DNA of 64,000 bases from Clostridiales bacterium mt11 (GTDB lineage: Bacteria; Bacillota; Clostridia; Tissierellales; Tepidimicrobiaceae). The position numbers and the translations under genes are program-made. The notes beneath the pieces are model-generated. The model made no database searches and had not been told where the DNA came from. It was given only the letters and a program-made list of their open reading frames with translations. Shown piece after piece: positions 51,515 to 61,149 of the stretch (position 1 is the stretch's first letter; each line of letters starts with the position of its first letter). The stretch is from assembly GCA_001282665.1 (NCBI GenBank), contig LN874946.1:66923-130922 (forward strand), given 5' to 3'.

Positions 51515-51940
51515 ATGTCAGAAGTTTTAAATGAGTTTATCGTAAGTCTTGCTGTAGGGCTCGTAACATTACTGTCTTCTTATATCATTTATTACATTAG
51601 AAAAGCAACACTAAAGATTATTGTAGAGACTGAAAAATTAGACAATGAAGAGCAAAGAATACTAGTTCAGACAGCAGTTGAAAGACTGGAAGATGTAACA
51701 ACTAAAACAGTATGGAGTATAGAGCAAAGAACTGCAAAAGAATTGAGGGAGAATGTAAAAACAGGGAAAACCTCAAGGAAAGAATTGAAACAGCTATCAG
51801 AAGTTGCATATCAAGACATATTAGATCAGATGAAGCCAGAGTATATACAAGTACTGGAGGAAACATTAGTAGACATGGAAGGCTATATAAAAAACACCAT
51901 TGAGGCTAAACTGCTAGAAATGAAGGAGGAACTTTATTAA
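51515..51940 (+). CDS. Holin-like membrane protein
   Basis: A 141-residue protein with one N-terminal membrane helix (FIVSLAVGLVTLLSSYIIYYI, about residues 8-28) and a long charged helical tail, like phage holins of the LLH type. AAGGAGGGAAAGGG precedes the ATG. It lies at the head of the late operon. Function as a pore former is likely but unproven. Confidence 0.65.
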   Translation: MSEVLNEFIVSLAVGLVTLLSSYIIYYIRKATLKIIVETEKLDNEEQRILVQTAVERLEDVTTKTVWSIEQRTAKELRENVKTGKTSRKELKQLSEVAYQDILDQMKPEYIQVLEETLVDMEGYIKNTIEAKLLEMKEELY

Positions 51941-52206
51941 TGGACTTAAGCTGGGTACTTCAAACTGCAACTATGATAGGCATAGGTATTATAGGATATT
52001 TTTTAAAAACAACAATGAATAAACTAGAAGATGACATAAAAAACAATGAAGATAGGGTAGAAAAGCTGGAAAAAGAGATGAATAATTTAAAAAGCGATCT
52101 CCCTTTTATTTATGTGACAAGAGAAGATTTCATTAGAGCTATGAATAACGTTGATAAGAAACTAGATAAAATTTATGACGGGATGGTGAAAGGGGGCAAA
52201 CAGTAA
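51940..52206 (+). CDS. Small membrane coiled-coil phage protein
   Basis: An 88-residue protein with an N-terminal helix (WVLQTATMIGIGIIGYFL) and coiled coil (EDRVEKLEKEMNNLKSD). It may be a Mu gp25-like (DUF2730) or lysis accessory protein. Its start overlaps the previous stop by 1 nt. Confidence 0.6.
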   Translation: MDLSWVLQTATMIGIGIIGYFLKTTMNKLEDDIKNNEDRVEKLEKEMNNLKSDLPFIYVTREDFIRAMNNVDKKLDKIYDGMVKGGKQ

Positions 52207-52520
52207 TGGATGAAAGAGAGTTTCAAGCAGTAAGAAGAAATAAAGCTGTAAGAGGATACATCATGAGAAGTCTAGCTAAGGGATACAACAATACTTTACT
52301 TTGTAGGCAACTTGTAAATGTCATGATAAATGATGGAATAATAGTATCTCCAGATATCTCAAAGCATTTAGATTATCTAAGAGGTAAGGGCTATATAGAG
52401 TTTACAGACAAAAGGGTTAATTCATATACAGCATACGCCAACGATGCAACTATCAAAATAACAGTCAAAGGAATTGACTTAATAGAGGGTACAATAGAGG
52501 ACCCAGGAGTTGATATTTAA
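52206..52520 (+). CDS. Winged-helix phage protein, Mu gp26-like
   Basis: A 104-residue protein with QAVRRNKAVRGYIMRSLAKGYNNTLLCRQL and DISKHLDYLRGKGYIEFTDK, a winged-helix pattern. In Mu-like phages such a protein (gp26) stands before gp27 and the terminase genes. The start overlaps the prior stop by 1 nt; role unknown. Confidence 0.65.
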   Translation: MDEREFQAVRRNKAVRGYIMRSLAKGYNNTLLCRQLVNVMINDGIIVSPDISKHLDYLRGKGYIEFTDKRVNSYTAYANDATIKITVKGIDLIEGTIEDPGVDI

Positions 52521-53080
52521 TGGCTAAAAAAAACAGAGTGAGGTCGAAGATAGATGATCTTCCTGAAGAAGTAAAATCAAAAGTAGATGAAATGGTAGCA
52601 GATACTAAATACACTTACGCTGAAATAGCATTGTGGTTAAAAGATAAGGGATATGAGATATCTAAATCAAGTGTTGGTAGATATGCTTTAAGAACTAATA
52701 ATGCTACACAAAGATTAACAGAGGCACAGGAACAAACAAAAGCATTGATTGAAGTCATAAAGAAAAATCCAGATATAGATTATACTGAACCTGGATTACA
52801 GTTATTAGCAAGCGAACTCACAAAAAAGATTGCACAAGCGGAAGAAGAATTCGACAATATGCCACTAGACAAAGCTGGAAGGCTAATAGTTTCTTTAAGT
52901 AGAACAAAAGCATATAAGGACAAAGTAAAACAAGATATGCAAGAGAAGGTAGACTTGGCATTTGAAAAGCTTGAGGAAGATATATTCAAAACAATAAAAG
53001 AAGATCCTGAACTTGTAGACAGAATGAAATCAATACTCGAAGAAGCAAAAGCAAGGATGATTAATGATGATGAATATTGA
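52520..53080 (+). CDS. Mu gp27-like small terminase subunit (DUF3486)
   Basis: The 186-residue helical protein starts AKKNRVRSKIDDLPEEVKSKVDEMVADTKYTYAEIALWLKDKG, the HTH-like DUF3486 motif that recognises packaging DNA, followed by a coiled-coil region with LAEEEFD-type helices. It overlaps the large terminase gene by 17 nt. Function follows the Mu-like family. Confidence 0.85.
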   Translation: MAKKNRVRSKIDDLPEEVKSKVDEMVADTKYTYAEIALWLKDKGYEISKSSVGRYALRTNNATQRLTEAQEQTKALIEVIKKNPDIDYTEPGLQLLASELTKKIAQAEEEFDNMPLDKAGRLIVSLSRTKAYKDKVKQDMQEKVDLAFEKLEEDIFKTIKEDPELVDRMKSILEEAKARMINDDEY

Positions 53081-54827
53081 TAAGTACCTCAAAGAGCTTG
53101 AGATTGATGAAAATTTAGAAGCCATACAATCCCAAGAATATCAGAAAGAATTATTTTTAGAGTATGTAATAAAAAGTGGTAATTACAAAGAATACAAAGA
53201 AGAACTTTACAAAGAATACAAAGAAGGTTCCCAAATAGAAGGGAAAGAAGGTTTGAGAAAAAAACTCGGAGCTATAGACCTTGAGTATTTTGGAAGAGCA
53301 TATTTTCCTCACTATTTCTATAGAAAAGCCCCAGAGTTTCACAGAGAACTTAATGAGATTTGGTTTGATGGAGTACTAAAGGGGCTTAATCCATTGAAAA
53401 ATTGCAAAAAAATCAATAAGATGCAAGGCTCTAGAAGGGCTATAGCTGCACCTAGAGGACACGCAAAATCAACTAATTTAACATTTAAAGATGCAATCCA
53501 TGCAATATTATACGAATACAAACATTACATACTAATTCTTTCAGATTCATCAGAGCAAGCAGAGGGTTTCCTTTCTGATATTAAAGCAGAAATTGAAGAT
53601 AATGTTGCAATTAGAGAAGACTTTGGAGAATTAAAAAGTTTTAAGGGCTGGACTGATAGCAGTATCAAAACGAAGACAGGAATAAAAGTTGATGCAATAG
53701 GTTCAGGTAAAAAGGTGAGAGGTAGAAGAGAAAGAAATTGGAGACCAGATTTAATTATACTGGATGATGTGGAGAATGATGAAAATGTAAATACACCAGA
53801 ACAACGAAAGAAGTTATCTAATTGGTATTTTAAAGCGGTATCAAAAGCTGGAGATACATATACAGATATTGTGTATATAGGAACAATACTTCATTATGAC
53901 AGTTTACTTAGCAAGGTATTATCTAACCCAGCATACAAGAGCGTGAAGTTCAAGGGGATAATAAGTTTTTCCAAGAATAAATATCTTTGGGATGCCTGGG
54001 AACAGATATATATAGATTTGGAAAATCCAAGAAGAGAAGAAGATGCACTAGAATTCTTTGAAACTAATAAAGAAGAAATGCTTGAAGGGACAGAAGTGCT
54101 CTGGGAAGAAAAATTAAGCTACTATGATTTGATGTGTATAAGAGTTAGCGAAGGAGAAGCAAGTTTTAATTCTGAAATTCAGAATGAACCTATCGACCCT
54201 GAATCTTGTACTTTTAATGAAGAATGGTTTGATTATTACAATGAAGCAGAGATAGATTTTAAAGATAAAAAATTTATATTTGTAGGAGCAATAGACCCTT
54301 CACTAGGCAAAAATAAAAAAAGTGACTATTCAACAATAATCATAATAGCTAAAGATACTAAGACAGGATACATGTATGTATATGAAGCAAGTGTGGAAAG
54401 AAGACACCCAGATGTAATTATATCTGATTCAATCGAAAGTAGCAGGAGATTAAAAAGAGAAACAGGCAGAGGATATACAAAAATAGGGGTTGAGACTAAC
54501 CAATTCCAATACTTTTTCAAGGATGCAATGGCCAAAGAGAGTGCAAAACAAAACGAGTATCTTCCGATAGAAGAAATTCATAATACAACTGATAAAAAAA
54601 TGAGAATAGAAAGCTTACAACCATATATAAAAAACAAATATATTAAATTTAATTTAAAGCACAAAACACTTTTAGAGCAGTTAAAAAATTTTCCAATGGC
54701 AGCACATGATGATGGTCCAGATGCATTAGAAATGGCAGTAAAGTTGGCAGAAAAAATATCAGGAGAACAAACAGATTATAAATCGGTTATAAAGAGAATG
54801 ATCAAGTTTAAAAAAGGAGCATACTAA
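53064..54827 (+). CDS. Mu gp28-like terminase large subunit
   Basis: The 587-residue protein has an ATPase domain with the P-loop-like AAPRGHAKSTNLTF, Walker B RPDLIILDDVEND, and a C-terminal nuclease domain with VGAIDPSLGKNKKSDYS and VETNQFQYFF (Asp/Glu residues). It packages phage DNA. Start is the first of three ATGs (53064); spacing of the site is short. Overlaps the small subunit and abuts the portal gene. Confidence 0.9.
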   Translation: MMMNIDKYLKELEIDENLEAIQSQEYQKELFLEYVIKSGNYKEYKEELYKEYKEGSQIEGKEGLRKKLGAIDLEYFGRAYFPHYFYRKAPEFHRELNEIWFDGVLKGLNPLKNCKKINKMQGSRRAIAAPRGHAKSTNLTFKDAIHAILYEYKHYILILSDSSEQAEGFLSDIKAEIEDNVAIREDFGELKSFKGWTDSSIKTKTGIKVDAIGSGKKVRGRRERNWRPDLIILDDVENDENVNTPEQRKKLSNWYFKAVSKAGDTYTDIVYIGTILHYDSLLSKVLSNPAYKSVKFKGIISFSKNKYLWDAWEQIYIDLENPRREEDALEFFETNKEEMLEGTEVLWEEKLSYYDLMCIRVSEGEASFNSEIQNEPIDPESCTFNEEWFDYYNEAEIDFKDKKFIFVGAIDPSLGKNKKSDYSTIIIIAKDTKTGYMYVYEASVERRHPDVIISDSIESSRRLKRETGRGYTKIGVETNQFQYFFKDAMAKESAKQNEYLPIEEIHNTTDKKMRIESLQPYIKNKYIKFNLKHKTLLEQLKNFPMAAHDDGPDALEMAVKLAEKISGEQTDYKSVIKRMIKFKKGAY

Positions 54828-56405
54828 ATGTTAGTAGACAAATATGGAAATAAAGTAAATACAAAAAAACCTATACAGAGAGAAATAGCAGTTGCAAGCA
54901 TATATGACAAGTATAGCACCTATCCATCAGATGGACTAACACCTGTAAAGCTTGCACAAATATTTAAGGAAGCTGATGCAGGGGATATATATAGGCAAAT
55001 GGAGTTATTTGAAGAAATGGAAGGAAAGGATCCTCATCTTTTTTCACAACTTCAAACTAGAAAGAATGCAGTTGTAGGATTAGATTTTGAAATACTTCCT
55101 TACTCTGAAAATGATAAAGATAAAGAGATAGCACAATTTATAACAGATATAATCTTCAATTTAGATTCAATTGATGATGTATTTATGGATTTATTAGATG
55201 CAATAGGTAAAGGGTTTGCAGTCAGTGAAATAATGTGGGAAGTCAAGAATGGAAAAGTGTTAGTCAAGGAAATTAAAAACAGACATCAGAAAAAGTTCTT
55301 TTGGGATGAAAATGGTTATATGAGAGTAGCTACCGACGAAGAGCCAAATGGGATATTGTTGCCAAAGGATAAATTCATAATACACAAATATAAAGCTTGT
55401 TCAGGGCACATTACAAAAGCTGGAGTACTAAGAGTTGTTGCTTGGATGTACCTTTTTAAAAACTACGATATAAAGGATTGGGTAAGTTTTTGCGAAGTAT
55501 ATGGAATGCCTTTAAGACTAGGAAAGTATGCACCAGGAAGTAGTGAAGATGAAAAAAATGCTTTAATGAGGGCGTTGGTTACGCTTGGTTCTGATGCAGC
55601 GGGGATAGTTCCTGAAGGAGCTTCTATTGAATTTATAGATAGTAATAAAACAGCAACATCAGATATATATGAAAAACTTGCAGATTTTTGCAATAAAGAA
55701 ATTTCAAAAGCTATATTAGGACAAACCTTAACTAGTGAAATAGGAAATAGTGGTTCTTATGCAGCAAGCAAAACACATGGAGAAGTAAGACAAGACCTTG
55801 TAGAGGCAGATTCAAAGGCATTGGCCCAAACGATAAGAAGAGATTTGATAAAACCTTTAGTTATGTTTAATTTTGGAGATGATTCAAGGCTTCCATACTT
55901 AAAGTTTCATAGTGAGCCACCAGAAGACTTGGAGAAATCTGCCAAAACTTATGCAACCTTAATTAGTGATATAGGGTTACCAGTATCAGAAAAACATGTT
56001 TACGAAAAGTTTGGTATACCTAAGCCAGAAGATGGACAAAAACTAATAATTCCACCTACACGAACACCAACTATATTAAAGGACACTGAAATAATCGCAA
56101 ATAAGACTGCAAAAAAAGAGAATACTTCTGTTAAATTTCAGAAAGAAGTAGATAAATTAGCTGATGAAGCTACTGAAAAAAGTAAAGAATTGTTTAAAGA
56201 AATGTTTAAACCTTTAGTAAGGTTGATAGATAATTCTAATTCGTTAGAAGAGATAAAAGAAAAACTAGATGATCCAGTAGAACTTGAAAAGATATATGGT
56301 GAAATGACAAGTGCAGAATTTGAAGAGCTATTACAAAGAGTAATGTTTGCCGCTGACATGCTGGGAAGGATGAGAGAAGATGCTGAACATCCAGAAGATA
56401 GTTAA
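54828..56405 (+). CDS. Mu gp29-like portal protein (DUF935)
   Basis: The 525-residue protein has the DUF935 blocks: SDGLTPVKLAQIFKEADAGDIYRQMELFEEMEGKDPHLFSQLQTRKNAVVGLDFE, then GYMRVATDE, EVYGMPLRLGKYAPG and QTLTSEIGNSGSYAASKTH. It forms the DNA gate of the head. Start adjoins the terminase stop. Its end overlaps the next gene by 26 nt. Confidence 0.92.
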   Translation: MLVDKYGNKVNTKKPIQREIAVASIYDKYSTYPSDGLTPVKLAQIFKEADAGDIYRQMELFEEMEGKDPHLFSQLQTRKNAVVGLDFEILPYSENDKDKEIAQFITDIIFNLDSIDDVFMDLLDAIGKGFAVSEIMWEVKNGKVLVKEIKNRHQKKFFWDENGYMRVATDEEPNGILLPKDKFIIHKYKACSGHITKAGVLRVVAWMYLFKNYDIKDWVSFCEVYGMPLRLGKYAPGSSEDEKNALMRALVTLGSDAAGIVPEGASIEFIDSNKTATSDIYEKLADFCNKEISKAILGQTLTSEIGNSGSYAASKTHGEVRQDLVEADSKALAQTIRRDLIKPLVMFNFGDDSRLPYLKFHSEPPEDLEKSAKTYATLISDIGLPVSEKHVYEKFGIPKPEDGQKLIIPPTRTPTILKDTEIIANKTAKKENTSVKFQKEVDKLADEATEKSKELFKEMFKPLVRLIDNSNSLEEIKEKLDDPVELEKIYGEMTSAEFEELLQRVMFAADMLGRMREDAEHPEDS

Positions 56406-57117
56406 TGAACCTTTAAAATTTGAAGAAGCAATAGAATACTTTGAAGGTAGAATCTCCATTACATCAAGTCAATATTATAGAATTGCAAGAGAATATAGAA
56501 CAAAAGCTTTTACAGTTTCGGGATACTCTTCAGCTGAAATATTAAATGAGTTTCACAAAGAACTAGTAAAAGCACTGGATGAGGGAACAACTTGTAAGAA
56601 ATTTAAAGATAGCATGAATGACTTTCTTGAAAGAAAAGGATATGAAGGATTATCCGCCTTTCAAGCAGATAACATTTTTAGAACAAACATTCAAACTGCT
56701 TACAATGTAGGACATTATAAACAAATGACAAGTCCAGCAGTAATAAAAGCAAGACCATATTGGCAATATGATGCAGTAAATGATAGCAGAACAAGACCTA
56801 CTCATGCGGCACTAGATGGGAAAGTGTTCCCTGCTGATCATGAATTTTGGGATACTTGGTATCCTCCTAATGGATATAGATGTAGATGTGGAGTTTCAAC
56901 TTTGAGTCAAAGACAAGTTGAAAGCAGAGGATTGAAAATAGAAGATGAAATACCACTTATGGTTGAACCAGAAGGACAAGTTGCAAGACCTCTTTTGCCA
57001 GATAAGGGATTTAATTATAATCCAGCTAAAAGAGCATGGGAACCAGACATTTCTAAGTGGCCTAAGCCTTTAAGAGAAGCATATAAAAAAAGAGAAAAAG
57101 TTGCTAACGCTGATTAA
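56380..57117 (+). CDS. Mu gp30-like head morphogenesis protein (SPP1 gp7 family)
   Basis: The 245-residue protein contains FRTNIQTAYNVGHYKQM, then PYWQYDAVNDSRTRPTHAALDGKVFPADHEFWDTWYPPNGYRCRCGVSTLS, the F-protein/MuF pattern with paired Cys. It helps connect portal and head. It starts within the portal gene. It is followed by a 218-base gap before the protease. Confidence 0.9.
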   Translation: MLNIQKIVNEPLKFEEAIEYFEGRISITSSQYYRIAREYRTKAFTVSGYSSAEILNEFHKELVKALDEGTTCKKFKDSMNDFLERKGYEGLSAFQADNIFRTNIQTAYNVGHYKQMTSPAVIKARPYWQYDAVNDSRTRPTHAALDGKVFPADHEFWDTWYPPNGYRCRCGVSTLSQRQVESRGLKIEDEIPLMVEPEGQVARPLLPDKGFNYNPAKRAWEPDISKWPKPLREAYKKREKVANAD

Positions 57118-57335
57118 TACTATGGTTTAAACATATAAATAATACTTTAAAAAAGAAGGTGATTGTCAAATATATTTTAAAACGAATTTAAAGGCTTTTT
57201 AGAATAAAAACAATGCCTTTTAATACAATTACACCTAAACAAAAAGTAACGATAAAATAACGCCGAGTAACGGGGTTTTAGAACGAATTAGGATAGAAGT
57301 TTATATTAAACAAATAAGAGGTGATGTACTACCAA
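57118..57335. other. Gap between gp30 and protease genes
   Basis: No credible gene over 60 residues. It holds a hairpin AAAGGC (57190-57195) and GCCTTT (57215-57220), and AACGAATT occurs twice, at 57181-57188 and 57282-57289. A short 15-codon frame at about 57213 is unsupported. The late operon otherwise has little spacing, so the gap is odd. Confidence 0.5.
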
Positions 57336-58358
57336 ATGAAACTTAAAAATGGATATTTAATTCTTTCAGAAAGTATAAGTGTAAATGGAGTTCCTGAAAA
57401 CATAAAAATATTACCTCTTGGGAATGTGAATTCAAGGAAAGGGAATTTTTTAGTAGATGAAACTTCATTTAAAGAAATGCAACAGTATTTTACAGATAGG
57501 CAAATTGATGTGGTTATTGATTATGAACACCAAACATTAGAAGGAACAGAGGCTCCTGCTGCTGGATGGATAAAGGATCTAAAACTAACTGATGAAGGAG
57601 TAGTGGCAAAGGTAGATTGGACTGATAGAGCTAAAGAGTACTTAAAAAATAAGGAGTATAGATACCTTTCTCCAGTAATATTTAAAAGAAAATCTGATGG
57701 GAGAGCAATAGTTCTACATTCAGTGGCTTTAACCAATACACCAGCTATAGACGGTATGGAGCCAATAGTAAATAACTTAAATTTTTTAAAAGGAGGAAAA
57801 GAGGATATGAATGAATTTTTAAAAAAATTAGCGGTGCTTCTAGGACTTGATGAAAACGCAACAGAAGAAGAAATTATTGAAGCGATTAAAAAATTAGCTG
57901 AAAACGAGAAAGCTCCTGAAGGCAATGAAGAAGAAATAGTTGCAAACAAAGAGATACTTGAAGCACTTGAACTAGATGAAAAGGCTACAGTTGAGGATGT
58001 GAAAGGAAAAATTATAGCTTTAAAAAATCCTGCTGGATATGTTTCTGCTGAAGACTTTACTAAACTTAAAGAAAAGATACAAGAAAAGGAAAGTGAAGAT
58101 TTAGTAAAAATGGCACTTTCAACAGGGAAAATAACTCCAGCACAAAAGGATTGGGCAAAACAGTATGCACTTAAAGACCCATCTGGGTTTAAGAACTTTG
58201 TAGACAAGGCACCACAAGTAGTACCTCTAGAAGAATTAGAATTGACTGACAAGAAAACAAAATCACCAAAACTAAATTCAGAATTGGAGATAAGCATTAA
58301 CAAGCAGCTAGGAATTACATCAGAAGAAATAGAGAAATATGGAAAGGATGATGAATAA
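57336..58358 (+). CDS. Mu I-like phage protease/scaffold protein
   Basis: The 340-residue protein begins KLKNGYLILSESISVNGVPENIKILPLG, has the protease-type block VVIDYEHQTLEGTEAPAAGWI (Ser/His-like conserved segment), FKRKSDGRAIVLHSVALTNTPAIDGMEP, and a long acidic coiled C-terminal scaffold half. ATG 57336 is selected; upstream starts overlap the ribosome-like AGAGGTG. It matures the head. Confidence 0.88.
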   Translation: MKLKNGYLILSESISVNGVPENIKILPLGNVNSRKGNFLVDETSFKEMQQYFTDRQIDVVIDYEHQTLEGTEAPAAGWIKDLKLTDEGVVAKVDWTDRAKEYLKNKEYRYLSPVIFKRKSDGRAIVLHSVALTNTPAIDGMEPIVNNLNFLKGGKEDMNEFLKKLAVLLGLDENATEEEIIEAIKKLAENEKAPEGNEEEIVANKEILEALELDEKATVEDVKGKIIALKNPAGYVSAEDFTKLKEKIQEKESEDLVKMALSTGKITPAQKDWAKQYALKDPSGFKNFVDKAPQVVPLEELELTDKKTKSPKLNSELEISINKQLGITSEEIEKYGKDDE

Positions 58359-58753
58359 TGGCACTAAATCAAGGGAGAAATACACCTGAGAGATCAGCAG
58401 ATTTTCTAGTACTTCCAGTAAAGGCTGGAGCCGTAATATATGAAGGAAGTTTAGTTGCAATAAAGGCTGGTTATGCAGTACCTGGGAAAGTTGATACAAC
58501 TATTATATCTGTTGGCAGAGCAGAAGAATTTATTGACAATACAACAGGAGTTGATGGGGACAAGATTATAAAAGTAAAAAGAGGATGTTTCAAGTTTGAA
58601 AATGATGGAACTATTAAGCAGGAACATGTTCTACAAGATTGTTATATTGTGGATGATGAAACAGTTGGAGCTACTGACGATACTGGAAAGAGAGCTAAAG
58701 CAGGAAAAGTAATAGAAATTGAACCTGATGGAGTTTGGGTTTTAATTAGATAA
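58358..58753 (+). CDS. Head decoration/stabilisation protein (DUF2190)
   Basis: The 131-residue beta-rich protein has RNTPERSADFLVLPVKAGAVIYEGSLVAIKAGYAVPG and DGDKIIKVKRGCFKFEND, matching DUF2190 capsid proteins. It overlaps the protease stop by 1 nt and precedes the major head gene by 14 nt. It stabilises the shell. Confidence 0.8.
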   Translation: MALNQGRNTPERSADFLVLPVKAGAVIYEGSLVAIKAGYAVPGKVDTTIISVGRAEEFIDNTTGVDGDKIIKVKRGCFKFENDGTIKQEHVLQDCYIVDDETVGATDDTGKRAKAGKVIEIEPDGVWVLIR

Positions 58754-58767
58754 GGGAGGAATGACAA

Positions 58768-59667
58768 ATGATAGTAAATCAACAAGCATTGAGGGGAATA
58801 TATACAAGTTTTAAAGTGATTTTTAATAAGGCTTTTGAAAACGCTGAACCACAACATACTAAAGTAGCAACAGTAATTCCATCTAGTGCTGGTTCAGAAA
58901 ACTACAAATGGTTAGGCAAGATTCCTAGAATGAGGGAATGGATAGGAGATAGAGTAATTCAAAATCTATCTGCATATGATTACACAATCAAAAATAAGGA
59001 TTTTGAAGTTACTATAGGAGTAGATAGAAACGATATAGAAGATGACACTATAGGAGTTTACAGACCTCTTATAGAACAAATAGGAGAGTCTGCAAAGCTT
59101 CATCCAGATGAATTGGTTTTTGAATTGCTTTTAAAGGGCTTTGAAGAAAAATGTTATGATGGACAAACTTTTTTTTCTGCAAGTCATAAAGAAGGAAAAT
59201 CTGGTACTCAATCCAATAAATCTGAGTTCAAACTAGAACCAAGATCATATGGTGCTGCAAGGACACAGATGAGGTCATTAAAAGATGATCAAGGAAAAGT
59301 AATAAAGGTCAATCCAAATTTACTGGTTGTTTCTCCACAAAATGAGGATATGGCAAAGAAAATATTAACAGCTGAAAAAATAGATGGAGAAGTTAATATA
59401 TATAAAGGAACTTCTGAACTATTAGTGGTACCTGAATTGGCAGATGTACCAAATGCGTGGTTCTTACTTGATGTTTCAAGACCAATCAGACCTTTAATTT
59501 TCCAACAAAGAAAAGCACCACAGTTCGTGGCAAAAGACAACATTGATGATGACAATGTATTTTTCCAAAAACAATTTATTTACGGTGCTGATTCTAGAGA
59601 TAATGCAGGTTATGGATTATGGCAATTGGCATTTGGGTCTACTGGAACAAAGAGTATGCCAGCATAA
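58768..59667 (+). CDS. Major head protein (Mu gpT-like)
   Basis: The 299-residue protein contains RGIYTSFKVIFNKAFENA, WLGKIPRMREWIGDRVIQNLSAYDYTIKNKDFEVTIGVDRNDIEDDTIGVYRP and PNAWFLLDVSRPIRPLIFQQRK, the T-protein pattern. GGGAGG precedes the ATG. It should be the most abundant structural protein. Confidence 0.92.
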   Translation: MIVNQQALRGIYTSFKVIFNKAFENAEPQHTKVATVIPSSAGSENYKWLGKIPRMREWIGDRVIQNLSAYDYTIKNKDFEVTIGVDRNDIEDDTIGVYRPLIEQIGESAKLHPDELVFELLLKGFEEKCYDGQTFFSASHKEGKSGTQSNKSEFKLEPRSYGAARTQMRSLKDDQGKVIKVNPNLLVVSPQNEDMAKKILTAEKIDGEVNIYKGTSELLVVPELADVPNAWFLLDVSRPIRPLIFQQRKAPQFVAKDNIDDDNVFFQKQFIYGADSRDNAGYGLWQLAFGSTGTKSMPA

Positions 59668-59683
59668 ATTAGAGGTGATATTG

Positions 59684-60130
59684 ATGTATTGCACGCCTGA
59701 AGATGTAAGAAAAATGATCAAGGATGAAGTAATACACACAATTTTAGGGATTGACTATATAGAAGACGAACAAAAAAGAGAGGAACTTATACTACCTGTA
59801 ATAGAAGAAGCTATATCCGATGCAGATGGTGAAATAGACGGATACCTCAATAAGAGGTATCCAACCCCCTTACAAAATGTACCTAAGATAATAAACAAGC
59901 TTTCAAAAGACATAGCAATATTTAATGTATATTCAAGGATGGGAATTGATGAGGATGACAGAGAAAATACTTTATTAATTAGATATAAAAATGCTATAAA
60001 GTTTCTTGAAAATGTTGCAAAAGGGACAGTTGATATTGGAATCGAAAATCAAAGTAAGAAAGCAAATACGAGTTTTAAAATAACATCAAACACTAAAATA
60101 TTTTCAAGAAATAACATGAGGGGAATGTAA
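59684..60130 (+). CDS. Mu gp36-like head-tail connector (DUF1320)
   Basis: The 148-residue protein begins MYCTPEDVRKMIKDEVIH, followed by DADGEIDGYLNKRYPTPLQNVPKIINKLSKDIAIFNVYSRMG, the DUF1320 core. ATG 59684 follows AGAGGTGA; a longer frame from 59543 overlaps the major head gene. It connects head and tail. Confidence 0.88.
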   Translation: MYCTPEDVRKMIKDEVIHTILGIDYIEDEQKREELILPVIEEAISDADGEIDGYLNKRYPTPLQNVPKIINKLSKDIAIFNVYSRMGIDEDDRENTLLIRYKNAIKFLENVAKGTVDIGIENQSKKANTSFKITSNTKIFSRNNMRGM

Positions 60131-60131
60131 T

Positions 60132-60632
60132 ATGCCTGGTATAAGAATGGAAGTTGAAGACAAGGAATTTGAAAAGTTTAAAAAGACTATAAGGAACTTA
60201 GAGGGATTTGATAGAGAAGGATTAAACCAGGTGCTTGGTGAAGCAGTGAGAAGTAGCACACGCCAAAGATTTAAAGACGAAGAAGACCCTAAAGGAAAGA
60301 AGTGGAAGAAGTCAATAAGAGCAGCAGAAGAAGGAGGACAAACCTTAACAGACAGTACTGACCTAAAAAATTCAATACACTCTAAAGCCAATAGTGAAGG
60401 TTTTGTAGTAGGAACCAATAAGGTATATGCTGGCACTCATCAAAAAGGTGGGAAATTCACAATACGAGCAAAAAATAAACCATATTTGAAATTTATCTAC
60501 AATGAAAAGTGGGTAAGCAAGAAAGAAGTTGACATAGATATGCCTAAGAGAGAATTCTTAGGAATCTCAAAAGAAGATATGGAAGAAATAAAAGCTACTA
60601 TGGAAGAGGCTATCCAAGAATACATTGAATAG
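60132..60632 (+). CDS. Phage virion morphogenesis protein (gpG-like)
   Basis: The 166-residue protein has VRSSTRQRFKDEEDPKGKKWKKS, a motif of the virion morphogenesis family, and KGGKFTIRAKNKPYLKFIYNEK and DMPKREFLGISKED. It acts in head-tail completion. It starts 1 nt after the gp36-like stop. Confidence 0.85.
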   Translation: MPGIRMEVEDKEFEKFKKTIRNLEGFDREGLNQVLGEAVRSSTRQRFKDEEDPKGKKWKKSIRAAEEGGQTLTDSTDLKNSIHSKANSEGFVVGTNKVYAGTHQKGGKFTIRAKNKPYLKFIYNEKWVSKKEVDIDMPKREFLGISKEDMEEIKATMEEAIQEYIE

Positions 60633-60642
60633 GAGTATTGTT

Positions 60643-61149
60643 ATGATCAGTAAGTACAAAACATATTTAGAAAAAAAACTAAAAGAAGCTGGAGTCAAAG
60701 GGAAAATATACAAAAGTGGAAAAGAATTAAAAGCTTCAGGAGCTGTAAATGTAGGAGCAATAATTTTTGAAGAAGAGAAGTTTGAAAAAGATGGCTCAAA
60801 AAAGAAGTACATTAAAAAAGATGGAACAAAAGTAAAAAGGACTAGGAAGTTCATAAGGAAAACAAAGCTCTCTGTAATAATTGGGGATTATACAGAAGAA
60901 AAAGTAGAAGAAACCTTTAGTAAATTTCTTAGCATTATTGATACAGGGCTTGATGATGGGAATGGAAACTATGTTGAAATAAATGTATTGGACAGTGACT
61001 GGGTAGACAAAAATGACAGTATTTTAAAAAGCAATATGGCAGTTCAAGTGCTGATAGAATTCGTAGGAGGAATATACAAAGACATAGAATTTATCAAAGT
61101 TAATGAAGTTGAAATTATTGATGTTGAGATTGAAAAAAGGAGTGATTAA
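60643..61149 (+). CDS. Tail completion-type protein, Mu gp37-like position
   Basis: The 168-residue protein begins MISKYKTYLEKKLKEAGVKG, is basic in the middle (SKKKYIKKDGTKVKRTRKF), and ends with KVNEVEIIDVEIEKRSD. Position between gpG and sheath matches gp37. AGGAGTATT precedes ATG 60643. Function inferred from context only. Confidence 0.65.
   Translation: MISKYKTYLEKKLKEAGVKGKIYKSGKELKASGAVNVGAIIFEEEKFEKDGSKKKYIKKDGTKVKRTRKFIRKTKLSVIIGDYTEEKVEETFSKFLSIIDTGLDDGNGNYVEINVLDSDWVDKNDSILKSNMAVQVLIEFVGGIYKDIEFIKVNEVEIIDVEIEKRSD

Noticed and set aside
57521..58303. A 260-codon open frame on the minus strand
   Set aside because: It lies antisense to the protease gene, shows a low-complexity Ser/Phe-rich composition and has no ribosome site or family pattern; it is a shadow of the real gene.
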